Of a stretch of DNA of 64,000 nucleotides, positions 23,640 through 34,229 are shown piece by piece. The stretch's first letter is position 1, and every line of letters begins with the position of its first letter. Made by a program: the position numbers and the translations under genes. A model generated the notes under the pieces. It worked only from the letters and a program-made list of their open reading frames with translations. It was not told the DNA's origin and searched no databases. Source of the stretch: Sapria himalayana (taxonomy: Eukaryota; Streptophyta; Magnoliopsida; Malpighiales; Rafflesiaceae); the NCBI GenBank assembly GCA_029783825.1, contig JAREIK010002450.1:3093022-3157021 (forward strand). Reading direction: 5' to 3'.

Positions 23640-24235
23640 AACTCGAGCATTTTTCATTAATGAGAAAATAACAAGATAATCATAAATTAATATAATATGA
23701 GAAAATAACAAGGAATCAAGATGGATAGCATTTTATTCAAATGTTTTCGAGCATTTTTCATTAATGATCGTAATGTTCTCAAAATAAAAAAAATATGCAG
23801 AGAACAAAATATGATTACTGGTAATATGAATGTTAGATCTTATGTTAATAATATTGGAGTCTTAAGTGAGAGTACGATAAAATAATTTATAATATCTAAA
23901 AAAGGGTAGAATATACTCTTATTTTAGAGAAGATTTTTGTATATTTATTTATAGTAAGTATCATAATGGATAAATTCTATGAGGACTCCTAAAATAACTC
24001 TTGCAATTAGCTTGTCTCTCATTATTATGTAATGCTCTCAGTATCTTCTTCAGAAATTATATCCAACTTTTTTTGGTGTGTCATGTTTTTTATAGTAATA
24101 ATTATATTGGATTGGAACTTGCCATGTACTGCTAAGATAATTCATGTCCTACAAATTTATAATTCCTTTAATAATAATATTCCTCATTCTCTCTCATTCT
24201 TTTACCTTTTTTTTAGTTTAACACAAATTCTATAA
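23640..24235 (-). repeat. Copia-family fragment, right flank of the LINE
   Basis: From 23667 on, AACAAGATAATCA, AACAAGGAATCAAG, AGCATTTTTCATTAATGA, TAAGTATCATAATGGAT and GCAATTAGCTTGTCTCTC align in order with 30239-30650. A local direct duplication of CGAGCATTTTTCATTAATGA is at 23644 and about 23749, at the LINE edge. Confidence 0.7.
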
Positions 24236-24584
24236 GAAAATGATAAAGGTAACCCAATTTGTGTTTCTGCCATGAATCACCATGCTTATCACCGTGATTG
24301 CCAATGTGATTACTATTGTGATCATCACCACACTTATTGCATTTTGCTCCATTTTGCCCAACCACATGCACTATTGCGTGCTCAACCATGCGCACTAATT
24401 GTGCACCACAACATGCTCTGTTATTATGTGCTATGATGTGCACAATGCACCACCTTGCACTCCACCATGTGCCACTATGCTATTTGTTGTGCCACCCATG
24501 CAACCCTTAGTAAATGTGTGGTTACTATTGATAGAACCACAAAAAGAATTAAAAAGATGAGGAGAGCACTTAACCTAGCTTTAA
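24236..24584 (-). pseudogene. Copia leader/gag remnant, His-rich
   Basis: Minus-strand frame 24213-24443 is rich in His, Asn and Cys from ATG/CAT/GTG-type words and shows no family motif. Position between the copia fragment on the left and a primer-site-like GTCATGTAGAATTTT near 24577 suggests the 5' leader or gag start of a minus-strand copia copy. Confidence 0.35.
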
Positions 24585-24765
24585 TGTCATGTAGAATTTT
24601 GAGATTAATTAAAAAATAAAAGTAACAACAATTAATTTGTAAAATATCATACATACCACCCTTATATAATGGACAAAAATGATTATAACAACTCACAAGT
24701 TGAGTGTTCTTATCAAATAACATAAAATAATGATAGTTATTATTCATCAAAGGCTAGGAGAGTTA
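24585..24765 (-). repeat. Copia LTR fragment
   Basis: ACCCTTATATAATGGACAAAAATGAT and CACAAGTTGAGTGTTCTTATC resemble 26985-27080 and 31005-31110 (CGCTCTTATATAATAAGTAGA; CAAGTGGTGTAATCTCATC). Likely LTR in minus orientation next to the leader at 24236-24584. Confidence 0.45.
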
Positions 24766-24767
24766 TT

Positions 24768-25840
24768 ATGAGTATTGATATCATATTTTTTGAGGATGAA
24801 TCTTTTTTAAGGACTTGATTCAAGAGAACATATCTTTAGATACTATAGTAATGAGCTCTTTTTTCTATCTTATTGTTAATCCTCATGGAAGAATTACGCC
24901 TAGTCTTGCTCATATGTTAATACTTGATATGACATAATGATTGGCTTTGAGGAGAATAGTAATATTTCTTCAAGGGCAAAGCGCCTTGGAGAGAAACCTA
25001 GTGTGAGTGTCCCACTTGACATGAGGCATGAATTTTCTCAAAAGAGGATATAAGGGTTGGAAAATTTGATGATCCCAATTTAATGAATTTTCTCAAGAGA
25101 GGGAGATAAGGGTTAGCCAATTTGATGATCCCAATTTATTACTATTAGATATAGGTTGTTAATAGAAAAACTAAATTATTGAATAGTAACTAAGCTAGAT
25201 ATTACTTGTGTTATTAGTATAGTTGACCTTTTTTTAAATTCACCTAGACAGTTTCATATAGATGTAGTATTTAGGATTCTCAGGTATGTAAAGAAAGTTT
25301 TAGGATGTTAGATTATATATAGAGATCGTGATCATAATCGGATAGAGACATATTTAGATTCTAATTGGGTTACTTTGTTTACAAAATGGAGATTCATTAT
25401 ATTTGTTCATTTTTTTTTTCTTTGCAGGTAATCTTGTCTCTTGGAAGAACAAGAGACAAATAGTTATTTTGAGATCAATTAGAGGCAGATAATAGAGCTA
25501 TAACATCAATTATGTGTAAGTTCTAGTGGATGAATCACCTTTTGGAGGGGCTTTGACTATTAGTTCATAGACCTATAATACTTTATTGTGACAGCCAAAC
25601 AATCTAATACATTGCAATAAACTCAATATTTTATGAACAGATGAAATATATTGAGATCGATTATCTTTTCAATTGGGAGAAGATCAAAGTTGATTCAATA
25701 ACTATGGCTTAATTATCAATCAGTGATCAAATTACAGACATATTCTTAAAAATTTCCAGAGGATTACATAATATTTTATTTTTTTTTTCAAATTGTTGAT
25801 TTGTGACATCTATACCACAACTTGTATTGTAGGCCTTTTA
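24768..25840 (+). pseudogene. Ty1/copia pol remnant (pre-RT, RT end, RNase H)
   Basis: Begins with DIIFFEDESF, the 'DVTFFEDxxFF' stretch that precedes copia RT; it aligns with 37745-38060. From 25180 the order is DITCVISIVD, SPRQFHIDVVFRILRYVKK ('hSPR..H..A..RiLRYLK'), an RNase H region with YLDSNW and WMNHLLEGL, then LYCDSQTI, YIEIDYLFN ('KHIEiD.HFvRe') and SDQITDIF. The central RT is deleted between about 25110 and 25160. Numerous stops. The 3' end is expected near 25.84 kb. Confidence 0.85.
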
Positions 25841-25937
25841 AAACACTCTATATATGTATGTATGTAGTTTTATTTTGTATTCAATAATGTTCTTTTTATT
25901 TTTAATAGAATAATTCTGATTCTTTTTGTTTTACTCA

Positions 25938-25962
25938 TCTCTCTCTCTCTCTCTCTCTCTTC
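25938..25962. repeat. (CT)n microsatellite
   Basis: About 12 TC repeats, probably within the copia LTR that follows the pol remnant. Confidence 0.9.
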
Positions 25963-26286
25963 TACTTGTGAATATTAGTATGCATCATGTACATTGAGAT
26001 CAACAAAATTTTCAAGAGAAACATTGGCTCAAAAAAATTGAGATAAACACCTATAACTTGAGTGTGAATTGAGTTGTGAAATATAGGTTTGCCAATCCCA
26101 ATGTTTTATCATAGGGATTGGCTGCCAATACAACACTCTCAGCCTCTATTTTGATGAATCAAGGATACCAATTACCATCTGTACTTTAGGACATTCAATC
26201 AACATTGACAAAGTGCTACAAACCATAATATTCAAGATGTAGATAAAAGGAATTTTCATTAACATGATGTTTATTTTTACAAATAG

Positions 26287-26346
26287 ATGGTTCAACAAAT
26301 GGCTATCCTAGTAGACTTGGCTGAGCTATCAAACAATACCACATTG
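26287..26346 (+). CDS. Exon-like block, unknown protein
   Basis: A 60-bp block after the acceptor TTTACAAATAG and before a GTATCA donor. It is open in phase 0 and would read VQQMAILVDLAELSNNTTL after an initial Met codon. I do not recognise it. It lies outside the copia remnants on either side. A nearby block at about 26135-26236 also reads as protein (TLSLYFDESRIPITIC) but in a phase that does not join simply. Support is weak on its own and rests on proximity to 26579-26720. Confidence 0.25.
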
Positions 26347-26578
26347 GTATCATTCAAATTTTGACAGAACCACTGAAACTCTACTTTTCTCAATAGCTAT
26401 ATATGATGACTATTTGTTGGCTCGGATATAATAGGTATCCTACCGAACAAGAACAGGTCATAATTGAATTGCTCCTCTAAGAGCATATTTGTTAACTCTC
26501 TCATTATCACTGCTTGGTGAAATCATGATAATGTTCTAATTTATCATATCAATTTATTTGATTTGGGTGTAATTGTAG

Positions 26579-26720
26579 ATACCTGAATCATCATTCGATG
26601 GATCTCTGAAGCATGGGGAGCATCTTCTCACCATTGATCTAGATCTGGAGAATAGTATTTTGATCTCTCAAGACATGCATGTGCAGAATATTTCTAGTTT
26701 GATTACCCAAACTTTTTAAG
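26579..26720 (+). pseudogene. Exon-like block with a terminal frame break
   Basis: Follows the acceptor GGTGTAATTGTAG and ends before the donor AAG followed by GTAGTA. It is open in phase 0 for 46 codons, including SFDGSLKHGEHLLTIDLDL and ILISQDMHVQNISSL. An in-frame TAA then falls at 26717-26719, within a T5 run. One T fewer would carry the frame to the donor in phase 0. The protein-like composition in AT-rich surroundings argues for a true exon or recent pseudo-exon. Family unknown; may join 32067-32132. Confidence 0.4.
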
Positions 26721-26984
26721 GTAGTATGATCAATCAATATATATATTACCATAATAATTCTCTCTTATGACTATGTCTAAATCACATAATGAGTCGTCTT
26801 AACTTGATTAATTAGTTTAAATGCTAATATATAACTCAAATTGTCATACGGATGAAATATTCTTGACGATTTCATTAATGTAGTCAAGTCCCAAACATTC
26901 ATGCAAGTATCGTAAGAACCAAATATGGTGGATATACTTGGATCAATTGATTTCAAGCGATGTACTAGCAACTATGTATCTGTC

Positions 26985-27220
26985 ACAAGTTAAAATGAAA
27001 ATAAAATAAAACACTCTAATCACAATCAACATGCAAGTCATCATTATATAACAGTCAAAAATGATTATCTTGGCTAACTATGAGATATTGTAAAATAAAT
27101 AAGAATATGTATTGAGCTCATCTTGGCTACTGGAAAGTAAATATCTTAATAATTTATAATAAATATTTAAGTATTTTTCTCACTATACGTTTGGTGTTAA
27201 AGTGATTTAATTTTTTATTT
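26985..27220 (-). repeat. Copia LTR fragment
   Basis: CACAAGTTAAAATGAAAATAAAAT, then CACTCTAATCACAATCAACAT and the CATTATATAACAG block match 30992-31060. The left edge falls where a degenerate primer-site-like sequence would end. Minus orientation. Confidence 0.45.
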
Positions 27221-28543
27221 AGATTTGTCTTCATAATGAATATTCACTTGCTACCAACAACAGACTTTTTTAAAGGTCATGATACTAGTTCTCAACTCCT
27301 ATCAATAGAAGAAAAATGTATTTTTTATTATGGTTTGATATCATCTTAGATGAGATAATATCTCATAAGGAGACATAAGTATGCTAGTATTGTTAAGAGA
27401 AGTAATGAAAAAATAAATGAAAGAAATAAATGAGAGTTTGACAAAATCTGTGTAATCGGATGTTCGATATAACTTTTTTATTTCTTCTAGTGAGCGATCA
27501 AATGATCAAGATAAGATGAATTGGTAACAAAATCATTTGGCTCCTTGATAGGTTTGTCTATGATCATGATACTAGTTCTCAATTCCTATGAATGGAAGGA
27601 AAATATATTTTCTATCATGGTTTGATATTATCTTAGATGAGATAATATCTCATAAAGAGGCATAGGTATGCTAGTATTGTTAAGTAATAAAAAAAATAAA
27701 TGAAAGAAATAAATGAGAGTTTGACAAAATTTGTGCAATCAGATGTTTAGTATAACATTTTTGTTTCTTCAAGAGAGCAATCAGATAGTCAATATAAGAT
27801 GAATTGGTATTGATAACAAAAATTATTTAGCTCCTTGATAGGTTTGTCTATGGTCTGATAGTACTGAGTTGGTTTCTCTTCTAGTATAGACTCTAGGTCC
27901 TAAATGGTTAAGTTTTATAGTTATTAATAGGATATGAATTTGTACAAATGCAGTGATGTACTATTATGTTAATTAGGTCTGAAATCTAAATGAGATCATT
28001 CTATTTGTAAAATCTCACTCTCTTAACTCAATATGATTTTAATATGTTGGTAGGTTTGATAACTAAATGGATGTAATTTCTTATTGATAGTAACATAATT
28101 AGATGTATTTGATGATTAACTCTTTCTATGAATTGGTTGTTTGGGCAAGGTTATGGGTAACAAAGGAAGGCTAATGGATCTAGATTTATATGGAGTCCTA
28201 GGTAAGTTAAAAAACAAGTCATGTAAAAAATATAATTTTCGTACTTATTAAAATTCAATCAGTCTCTGGTGAAACATTCTTATACTCTCTTTTAGTATTA
28301 AAGTATTCAAAAAATATACATCTCACGATCCTATATGTCAATTTTTCTAAGTAAAATAAGTAATCTCTCTCTAGTGATTAAAAATATTTTGAAAATAAAA
28401 TAAAATAAGTACGAAATGGGAAAATAAGTACATCCCAAAATAAAATAAGATATGAAAGGGTATGCAATCTAAGTAAAAATAAAATTTTTACTTAGATTAA
28501 AAAATAGGGGATGCAATCTAACTAAATTTTTGGTTGTCTAGTG
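27220..28543 (-). repeat. Copia pol remnant with a 287-bp tandem duplication
   Basis: Aligns with 3610-4700. Within it, 27278-27564 is repeated at 27565-27852: CATGATACTAGTTCTCAA, GATGAGATAATATCTCATAA, GTATGCTAGTATTGTTAAG and CTCCTTGATAGGTTTGTCTATG recur in order. The duplication is absent from the 3.6-4.7 kb copy. No readable protein. Confidence 0.7.
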
Positions 28544-29339
28544 TACAGGTGTCAACCGGGCCGGGCCGGCCCGGCCCGCACGAGGCACGGCACGGTTCAG
28601 CCGTGCCTGGGCCGGCCCGGCACGGAAAAATTCCGTGCCTGGGTTAGGCGCGTGTAGTGCCGTGCCGTGCCTGACCTGGCACGGTTCGGCACGCGGCACG
28701 GCACCCCGGCACGGGTCAGTCCCGTGCCGGGTGTCCCGTGAGCCCGACCCCAGGATGCCCCTTACGCAAAAAAAGACTGCGGGTCGGGTCTGATTCGACC
28801 CGACCCGCGGTCTTCCCGTATCCCGAACCGCTCGGACATGCAAGCCCGAGCGTAGAGGTGTCAATCGGGCCGGCCCGGCCCGGCACGAGGCACGGCACGG
28901 TTCAGCCGCGCTCGGGCCCGTGCCGTGCCCGGCTTTGGCACGAGCAGTGCCTGGCCCGGCACGATTCGGCTCCCGGCACGGCAAACCGGCATGGGTTTAT
29001 CCCGTGCTAGGAGCCCCGTGAGTCCGACCGCATACTTCCCCTCCCGCAAAAAAAGACCGCGGGTCGGGTCTAATTCGACCCGACCCGTGGTCCCCGTTTC
29101 CCGAACCGCTCGGGCAGGTTTGCCCAAGCGGGCCAGCCGAGGCACGGCCCGCCGTGCCTGCGGGCCGTGCCGGGCCCGGTTTTTTTAAACCGTGCCGGGC
29201 CAGCCCGTTTGACACCTCTACCCGAACGGGCCAGGCACGGCCCGCCGTGCCGGGCTCGGCTATTTTTAAACCGTGCCCGGCACGGTAGCACGAACGTGCC
29301 CAAAAAAAATGGGCCGGGCCGGCCGGTTTGACACCTCTA
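28544..29339 (+). mobile_element. Outer hAT element, interrupted by another hAT
   Basis: Begins TACAGGTGTCAACCGGGCC and ends GGTTTGACACCTCTA. Flanking 8-bp duplications are GTCTAGTG (28536-28543) and GTCTGGTG (29340-29347), one mismatch. Subtracting the inner element (28853-29220) leaves about 420 bp, a size like the 363-bp copy at 16713. GC-rich, with a GGTCGGGTC/GACCCGACC palindrome at about 28779-28810. No transposase. It lies in a copia remnant that continues on both sides. Confidence 0.92.
28853..29220 (+). mobile_element. Inner hAT element nested in a hAT element
   Basis: Begins TAGAGGTGTCAATCGGGCC and ends GTTTGACACCTCTA. The 8-bp duplication is CCCGAGCG at 28845-28852 and CCCGAACG at 29221-29228. 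Length 368 bp. It carries its own palindrome GGTCGGGTC/GACCCGACC at about 29059-29088. This copy entered the outer element of the same family. The many overlapping open frames on both strands here are compositional. Confidence 0.93.
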
Positions 29340-29347
29340 GTCTGGTG

Positions 29348-30985
29348 TCAATTTTTTTCATCTTACAAAGTGATTAAAAATAAAATAAGTACATCCCAAA
29401 ATTAAGATGCAATCTAAGTAATCTATCTCTAGTGTATAAGATATGAAAGGATAACACTAAGAAATAGGAAAATTTCATTTGAATGATAAGGTAAATTGTA
29501 GTAAAAACTACTACCTTAAAAATATTTTGAAAAATTCTTTTCAAGTGAAATATCCATGCTATTTTAATTGGATATTTATTTTTTCTTTCAACTATCTCAT
29601 TTTGTTATGGTATGCTCTCGCAAGAAAAATAGATATTTGATGATGCATACAATATATCAAAAATTGGTCGAATGTATATTTTAATACATTTTTTGCTTTT
29701 TAAATTTCTAATATATTTATTGAATTTAGTTTTTATCATTTTGTAAAAAATAGAAAAAATTAGTGATTTATCATGAAAGATATATAAATATTTAAGTGTA
29801 TTTTGAGTAGTCATTAATAAACAAGATCAAATATCTAAATTTTTTTTTGATTTTATCTTTACTATGTCCCAATATGTCTAAGTGTATTAGATCGGATGAA
29901 TCCTTACTCAAATAAGATTGCATATAAGATAAGAAAAACTAGTAAGTTTTCTTAGTTAATATATCTCATACTATATGGTAGAAATATCTTAAGATTATGC
30001 TAACTTATTTTAACTTGGGTTGTGATTGATTTTTAAGCTGAGAATGTACAATTAATAAGTCCAAAATACTCATACATTTATATGGAGACCTTACCGTTAT
30101 AGAGAAAATATATAATCTTGTCCCCTCAAACAAAAATAAAATTTTTGTTAGAGTCTCTTAATCATGTAAATAAATATTAATGAAAGTTAAGATAAATTAG
30201 AATTAAATTATTTAAAAAGATAATTCACAAAGAGTAGCCTAACAAGATAATCAAGAACAAGTATGACATGATAAAGTAACAAGGATTCAAGCTAACTAAT
30301 ATCATATTTAATACTTTTTGAGCAATTTTCATTAACGATAATAATATTATCAAAATAGGAAAAGAAAGTGAAAAAAAAAATATGATTATTAATAATATAA
30401 ATATTAATTTTTATGTCTATAATCTAGTTGTCTATAGTGAAAGTATAGGAAAAATAATTAATAGTATCTCAAAATAGAAAATGATATGTTGCTGTCTTAG
30501 AGAGGAATTTGTTTACTACTCTCTAGTAAGTATCATGGTAGATAGGTTATGTGAGGATTCTTGGATGACTATGGCAATTAGCTTGTCTCTCTCACTGCTA
30601 CTTAATTCTCTTGATCTTTTTTCTAGAAATAATTTATAATAATTGTGTCTAGTATGACTTATAATGAGTATGTTGGACTAGAATTTTTTTCATGTACCTC
30701 TGTTGTGATAAGCTATATGTATCACAAAAATATGGTTCCTTCTAAATATAACTACTCCCAAAACACATATTTTTTCAAATCCCCAGGAACCCTTTTTAGT
30801 TTTTGTACAAAAAAATGTCTTTTGCCAATACGCTTTAATTCATTACCATGAGCCACCATGAACTGGCTAAAGTTTGCTAAAAAATTATCCTGTTGGCTAT
30901 GCCACTCTTTTTTTGTTAAGATTGTTGTGTGCCCGTTTTAGGATTTGAAAAACTCTTACCCACATGCATAATTATAGCTCTGATA
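29348..30985 (-). repeat. Copia remnant and unfilled site of the LINE
   Basis: Continues the copia copy beyond the nested hATs (29440-29600 aligns with 4590-4760). The stretch 29870-30640 aligns with both flanks of the LINE (17100-17467 and 23667-24235) without interruption. Between AAAGTTAAG and AACAAGATAATCA it keeps about 48 bp that are missing at the LINE site. It ends at a minus-strand primer-site-like TAGCTCTGATATCTTG near 30974-30989. Confidence 0.7.
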
Positions 30986-30989
30986 TCTT
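30974..30989 (-). promoter_or_regulatory. Copia primer-binding site, degenerate
   Basis: TAGCTCTGATATCTTG is, in reverse complement, ATATCAGAGCTA, near the initiator-Met consensus. It sits immediately left of LTR-like sequence starting TGTTAAAAGTT. Confidence 0.6.
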
Positions 30990-31140
30990 GTTAAAAGTTA
31001 AAATAAAAATAAAATAAAACACTTTAATCATAATCAACATATAAGCCGCTCTTATATAATAAGTAGATACGAATGGGCAAACTACAAGTGGTGTAATCTC
31101 ATCAAACAATACAGAAAAAGAAAAAATTAAATAAAATCAT
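30988..31140 (-). repeat. Copia LTR fragment
   Basis: Starts TGTTAAAAGTTAAAAT next to the primer site, and shares CGCTCTTATATAATAA and GTGTAATCTCATCAAACAAT with LTR scraps at 24.6 and 27.0 kb. Confidence 0.5.
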
Positions 31141-31690
31141 TATAGTATCAATTATCATCCATTTCTCAGTCTTGGTTTGTGGTGACTCTTCCAATAGGTG
31201 ACTAACATATCCCTAGCCCACGAATCATATTCTCAAAAGTCTTATATTAGATTTAGTTATTCAATTTTTTGTAAGTCACACAACAACAATCAAATAATAC
31301 CATAAAATGAAATTCTTAAAAAATGTCAAACAAAAAGATAACACACAAAACACCATGGTTTCATGTTGAACTTCCAGAATAAAGTCACAAAGAACTTTAA
31401 CCTCAAAGAACTATTTTATACTGGAGTAGCTCTGGTGCCACCTTATGAACTGTCGTGGCAGCCATTATTGGGATAATTAGAGCTTTACCTGACCACTAAA
31501 AATTGATCATCTAATGTATGACAACTATAATTACTCTATCACATACAATAAAATACTAAAAACCTCACTTTTTCTCACATAGTATGGTGGCACCATTATC
31601 GGTGTCGATTTCTGGTGCACTATGTCACTTGCACTGGTAAAAGGTTTGCAATCACACTAAGCTTCGTGTACCACTCTCGATTCACCCCCT
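31140..31690 (-). other. Leader region of a second minus-strand LTR element
   Basis: Less AT-rich than its surroundings, with TGGTGCC/GGTGCAC words, and directly left of a primer-binding site at 31691. No gag motif is readable. Confidence 0.4.
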
Positions 31691-31940
31691 TTTGGCTCTG
31701 ATATCATGATGTGTTTCCATGTTACCCATTAGGGTTTTCTGATTTGGTTAAGGTATGGAGGAGAGGGATTTGAGAAAAAGAAAAGAAAAAGAGAAAAAAT
31801 ACTATTTTCCTTTCATTAAGCCTTAAACAAAAATTACAATCACACACACACACACACACATACACATATATATATTATTTGGTACAACTCATATGTTAGG
31901 TATTTACTTTATAAAAGTAAACTAAAGTAAAATAAAAAAA
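31690..31940 (-). repeat. Primer-binding site and LTR start
   Basis: TTGGCTCTGATATCATG at 31692-31708 is the reverse complement of TATCAGAGCCAA, a good initiator-Met site. To its right, TGTGTTTCCATGTTACCC starts an LTR-like segment containing an AAGAAAAAGA-rich tract and a (CA)n run at 31840-31861. Confidence 0.6.
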
Positions 31941-32066
31941 AAATTGAAGTGCTGCAACAAGATTTTGGAGAATGAAGTTCATTCTTTATTTTAAGTTAAT
32001 TATCATTGTCAGGTTTTCATAATTTTTTTTTTTTGTTGTTGTATAACAAAATTCAATGAGTCTTAG

Positions 32067-32132
32067 GTTGTGATAACCAGCATCAACATAGGTGGCAGTC
32101 TTCTCCTTCTTGGCAGCAATCAAAAGGAAAAG
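32067..32132 (+). CDS. Exon-like block, unknown protein
   Basis: A 66-bp block between the acceptor GAGTCTTAG and the donor AAG followed by GTCAGT. It is open in phase 0 at both ends, 22 codons. It reads VVIT and then INIGGSLLLLGSNQKEK. The alternating hydrophobic start and Gly-Gly turn look like a beta strand. It is followed, after a 390-bp intron-like gap, by the block at 32523, also phase 0. This is the best-supported neighbouring pair in the window. Family not recognised. Confidence 0.48.
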
Positions 32133-32522
32133 GTCAGTTTCATATTTTGTATATCCCTTAGATTTGAGTTATTTTTAGGTAGGAAATTCCGTATGAAAAT
32201 GATTAAATAGTTGCATGCAAACTGTAATCAAGTTAGTTTGATAAAATTTCATATCAATCAATTCTCGTGTTTTTTTCAAAATATTTCAGCTTAACTCAGA
32301 TTGCTTTGATCACCATTAAAATTTATAATTTAGTTTAAATTTATTTCTTATATCCATACCAATTAAGCTCATTCTGATTTGTCTGGATATCTCAAGCTTG
32401 CCCCAATCAGAGAATTGGTTGAGTTGAGCCTCATTACCTTTCTATTTTTTGACATCATTTTTTTGAAGATATTTCTCAATTGCATAATGGTTTTACTCAT
32501 TATTATGATATCTATTTGATAG

Positions 32523-32579
32523 GGTGAATCCCCGAAGCAATTCAAGATTGTTATTCCTAAGATTCCAGCATATTTTACG
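32523..32579 (+). CDS. Exon-like block, unknown protein
   Basis: A 57-bp block after the acceptor TATTTGATAG and before the donor ACG followed by GTATGG. It is open in phase 0 for 19 codons, GESPKQFKIVIPKIPAYFT. Joined to 32067-32132 the frame stays open across the splice. Function unknown. The next block (48309) needs a phase-1 partner, so at least one further exon would be missing if they belong together; a candidate near 44565 is too weak to call. Confidence 0.47.
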
Positions 32580-32631
32580 GTATGGAAAATTTTTTGAATG
32601 GAAATGAATTTTCAAAATTCTTTTATTAGTG

Positions 32632-33170
32632 CAAAAGTGCTTCAATGTTGATAAGTGATAAATTAAAAGTAAATTAAGTTAGTTATTTCTGGACTACCCA
32701 CCTTTTAATGATGTATTATGTATTCTGTATTAATGCAATTTTTATTTTATATTTGATATTTTATTTTTGTTAAAAATATATTATCATCTCAAATAAATTC
32801 ATATAAACTCATAATAATTAACATATAATGAGAATGCCTTATAAAAATAAATAAATTGAATTAAGACAACCAACATGCTGGGTTCTTCCATCAAAAGTGT
32901 TTCAATGTTGATAAGTATGAAATAAAAATAAATAAAGTTGAGTATTTTTGGTCTTCTTAGTGTGTAATTATATAAATATTATTTTATTAGAGTTTATAAA
33001 AATTATAAAGTTAAATAAGAATGAAAACTTATAATGATTAATATACAATAAGAATGATTAATATACCATAAAAATATTTTATAAAAAACTAAAGAATGCT
33101 TTATAAAAACTAATTGGATTAGATTGGCACACATGCCAGGTGCTTCCATCCAAAGAGTAAAAAGATAAAA
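32632..33170. repeat. Tandem duplication, period about 264 bp
   Basis: AAAAGTGCTTCAATGTTGAT at 32632 recurs as AAAAGTGTTTCAATGTTGAT at 32896. The tails CAACATGCTGGGTTCTTCCA and CACATGCCAGGTGCTTCCA also pair. The tail resembles the LTR edge motif seen elsewhere, so this may be two LTR pieces in tandem. Confidence 0.6.
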
Positions 33171-34046
33171 TAAAATAAAATAAGAATACAACATTATATT
33201 CCTTTTCAAAATAATGTATAAATAACTAGAATATCAAGTTTGGAGGAAAGCATAGCGAGTTGAAGCCTCTTCAAGATTTTTACGGAGATATTGATTGGTT
33301 AATCTATGATATGAACATAAAATATCACAATAGTCTCATCTTGAATTTTCTCTGTGAGAAGAAAATAATACTTTCATGTATTTTGTTTATTTATAAAATG
33401 TTAGATTAGATACTTTTTTGCTTTGATATCTGATTGTTATAGTTGAGAGTAGTAAGAAGTAAGTATCCAATTTCTTGAATGTGTCTAATTTAAAGTATCA
33501 TGCAAGTAATTATTGTTATTGTTCAATTTTTTGTATTTGCACTAGGTCTTAAAATTTCTATTGATTTCTTATTTCTTTAAGATACAAGATTACTTCTAAA
33601 AAAATATAAAATTTTATAGTAGTTTCGGTGCAAGCTTGTGACCAACAAAAATTTGAAAAATTAACTTTTTGAAAGTGTTCATGGTTACAAAAAACGCTAC
33701 TAGTGTTCAAAATTTTTTGTGCATATGTATGAGAGAAGTTATATTAAAGTGAATTTGTCATTAAAAATTTAAGAAATGATTAACTATATTAAATGCATAA
33801 GTGATATATGGTCTGAATATAGTTAGATGATTATTCTTTCATATAATTTTTTATATGTAGTCGAATCAACTAAAGAGCTCACAATAGAAAAGAAATCAGT
33901 ATTTGTCTTGATAAGAGTATTTATTAGAGTATAATTTAGAAGATCAATGTCTTTGAAAGTATCATCCTTATTAGATTTTAGTCTATTTTTTATTTATTTT
34001 ATTATTTTTTCATTATTTGGTATCATCTGAATTATGTGTTATCCCA

Positions 34047-34050
<4 letters not shown>
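33170..34050. other. LTR-like and AT-rich DNA
   Basis: GCGAGTTGAAGCCTCTTCAA near 33247 resembles the R-region palindrome of copia LTRs. No gene is visible. Confidence 0.35.
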
Positions 34051-34054
<4 letters not shown>

Positions 34055-34102
<48 letters not shown>

Positions 34103-34140
34103 GTGTGTATGTATGTATGTATGTATATATATTTTTTTTA
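34055..34140. repeat. (TA)n/(GTAT)n compound microsatellite
   Basis: Long TA run, a TGTATATGTATA break, a second TA run, then four GTAT units. Confidence 0.9.
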
Positions 34141-34229
34141 TAGTTTATGTTGTAATTTGAAGTTTATTTTTTATTTTTAATAAAAATTTTATTTTTCTAT
34201 CATATGTTTTCTCCTCCCTCTCTCCTCTT

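Larger units (their letters stand above)
17468..23650 (-). mobile_element. Plant L1-type LINE, nearly full length
   Basis: A non-LTR retrotransposon on the minus strand, about 6.2 kb. In transcript order it has a leader (about 23.65-23.22 kb), an ORF1 with DUF4283-like and CCHC-like parts, a purine-rich hinge, ORF2 endonuclease, reverse transcriptase, a zinc-finger-like region, RNase H, a 3' tail and poly(A), seen as the T run at 17468-17477. It sits within a copia copy: both flanks align with the uninterrupted copy at 29870-30640. A clean target duplication was not found, and about 48 bp of the unfilled site is missing, so the insertion came with a small deletion or later rearrangement. All frames carry stops. 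Confidence 0.85.

Noticed and set aside
24213..24443. His/Cys-rich minus-strand frame as a metal-binding protein
   Set aside because: Composition comes from repeated CAC/CAT/ATG words in a copia leader; no spacing typical of a zinc-binding domain.
26135..26236. Possible exon reading TLSLYFDESRIPITIC
   Set aside because: Splice phases do not join the neighbouring candidates, and the donor GTAGAT is weak; kept only as a note.
28538..29303. Overlapping Arg/Gly/Pro-rich frames on both strands, up to 148 codons
   Set aside because: They cross the borders of two nested hAT elements and reflect high GC, not coding.
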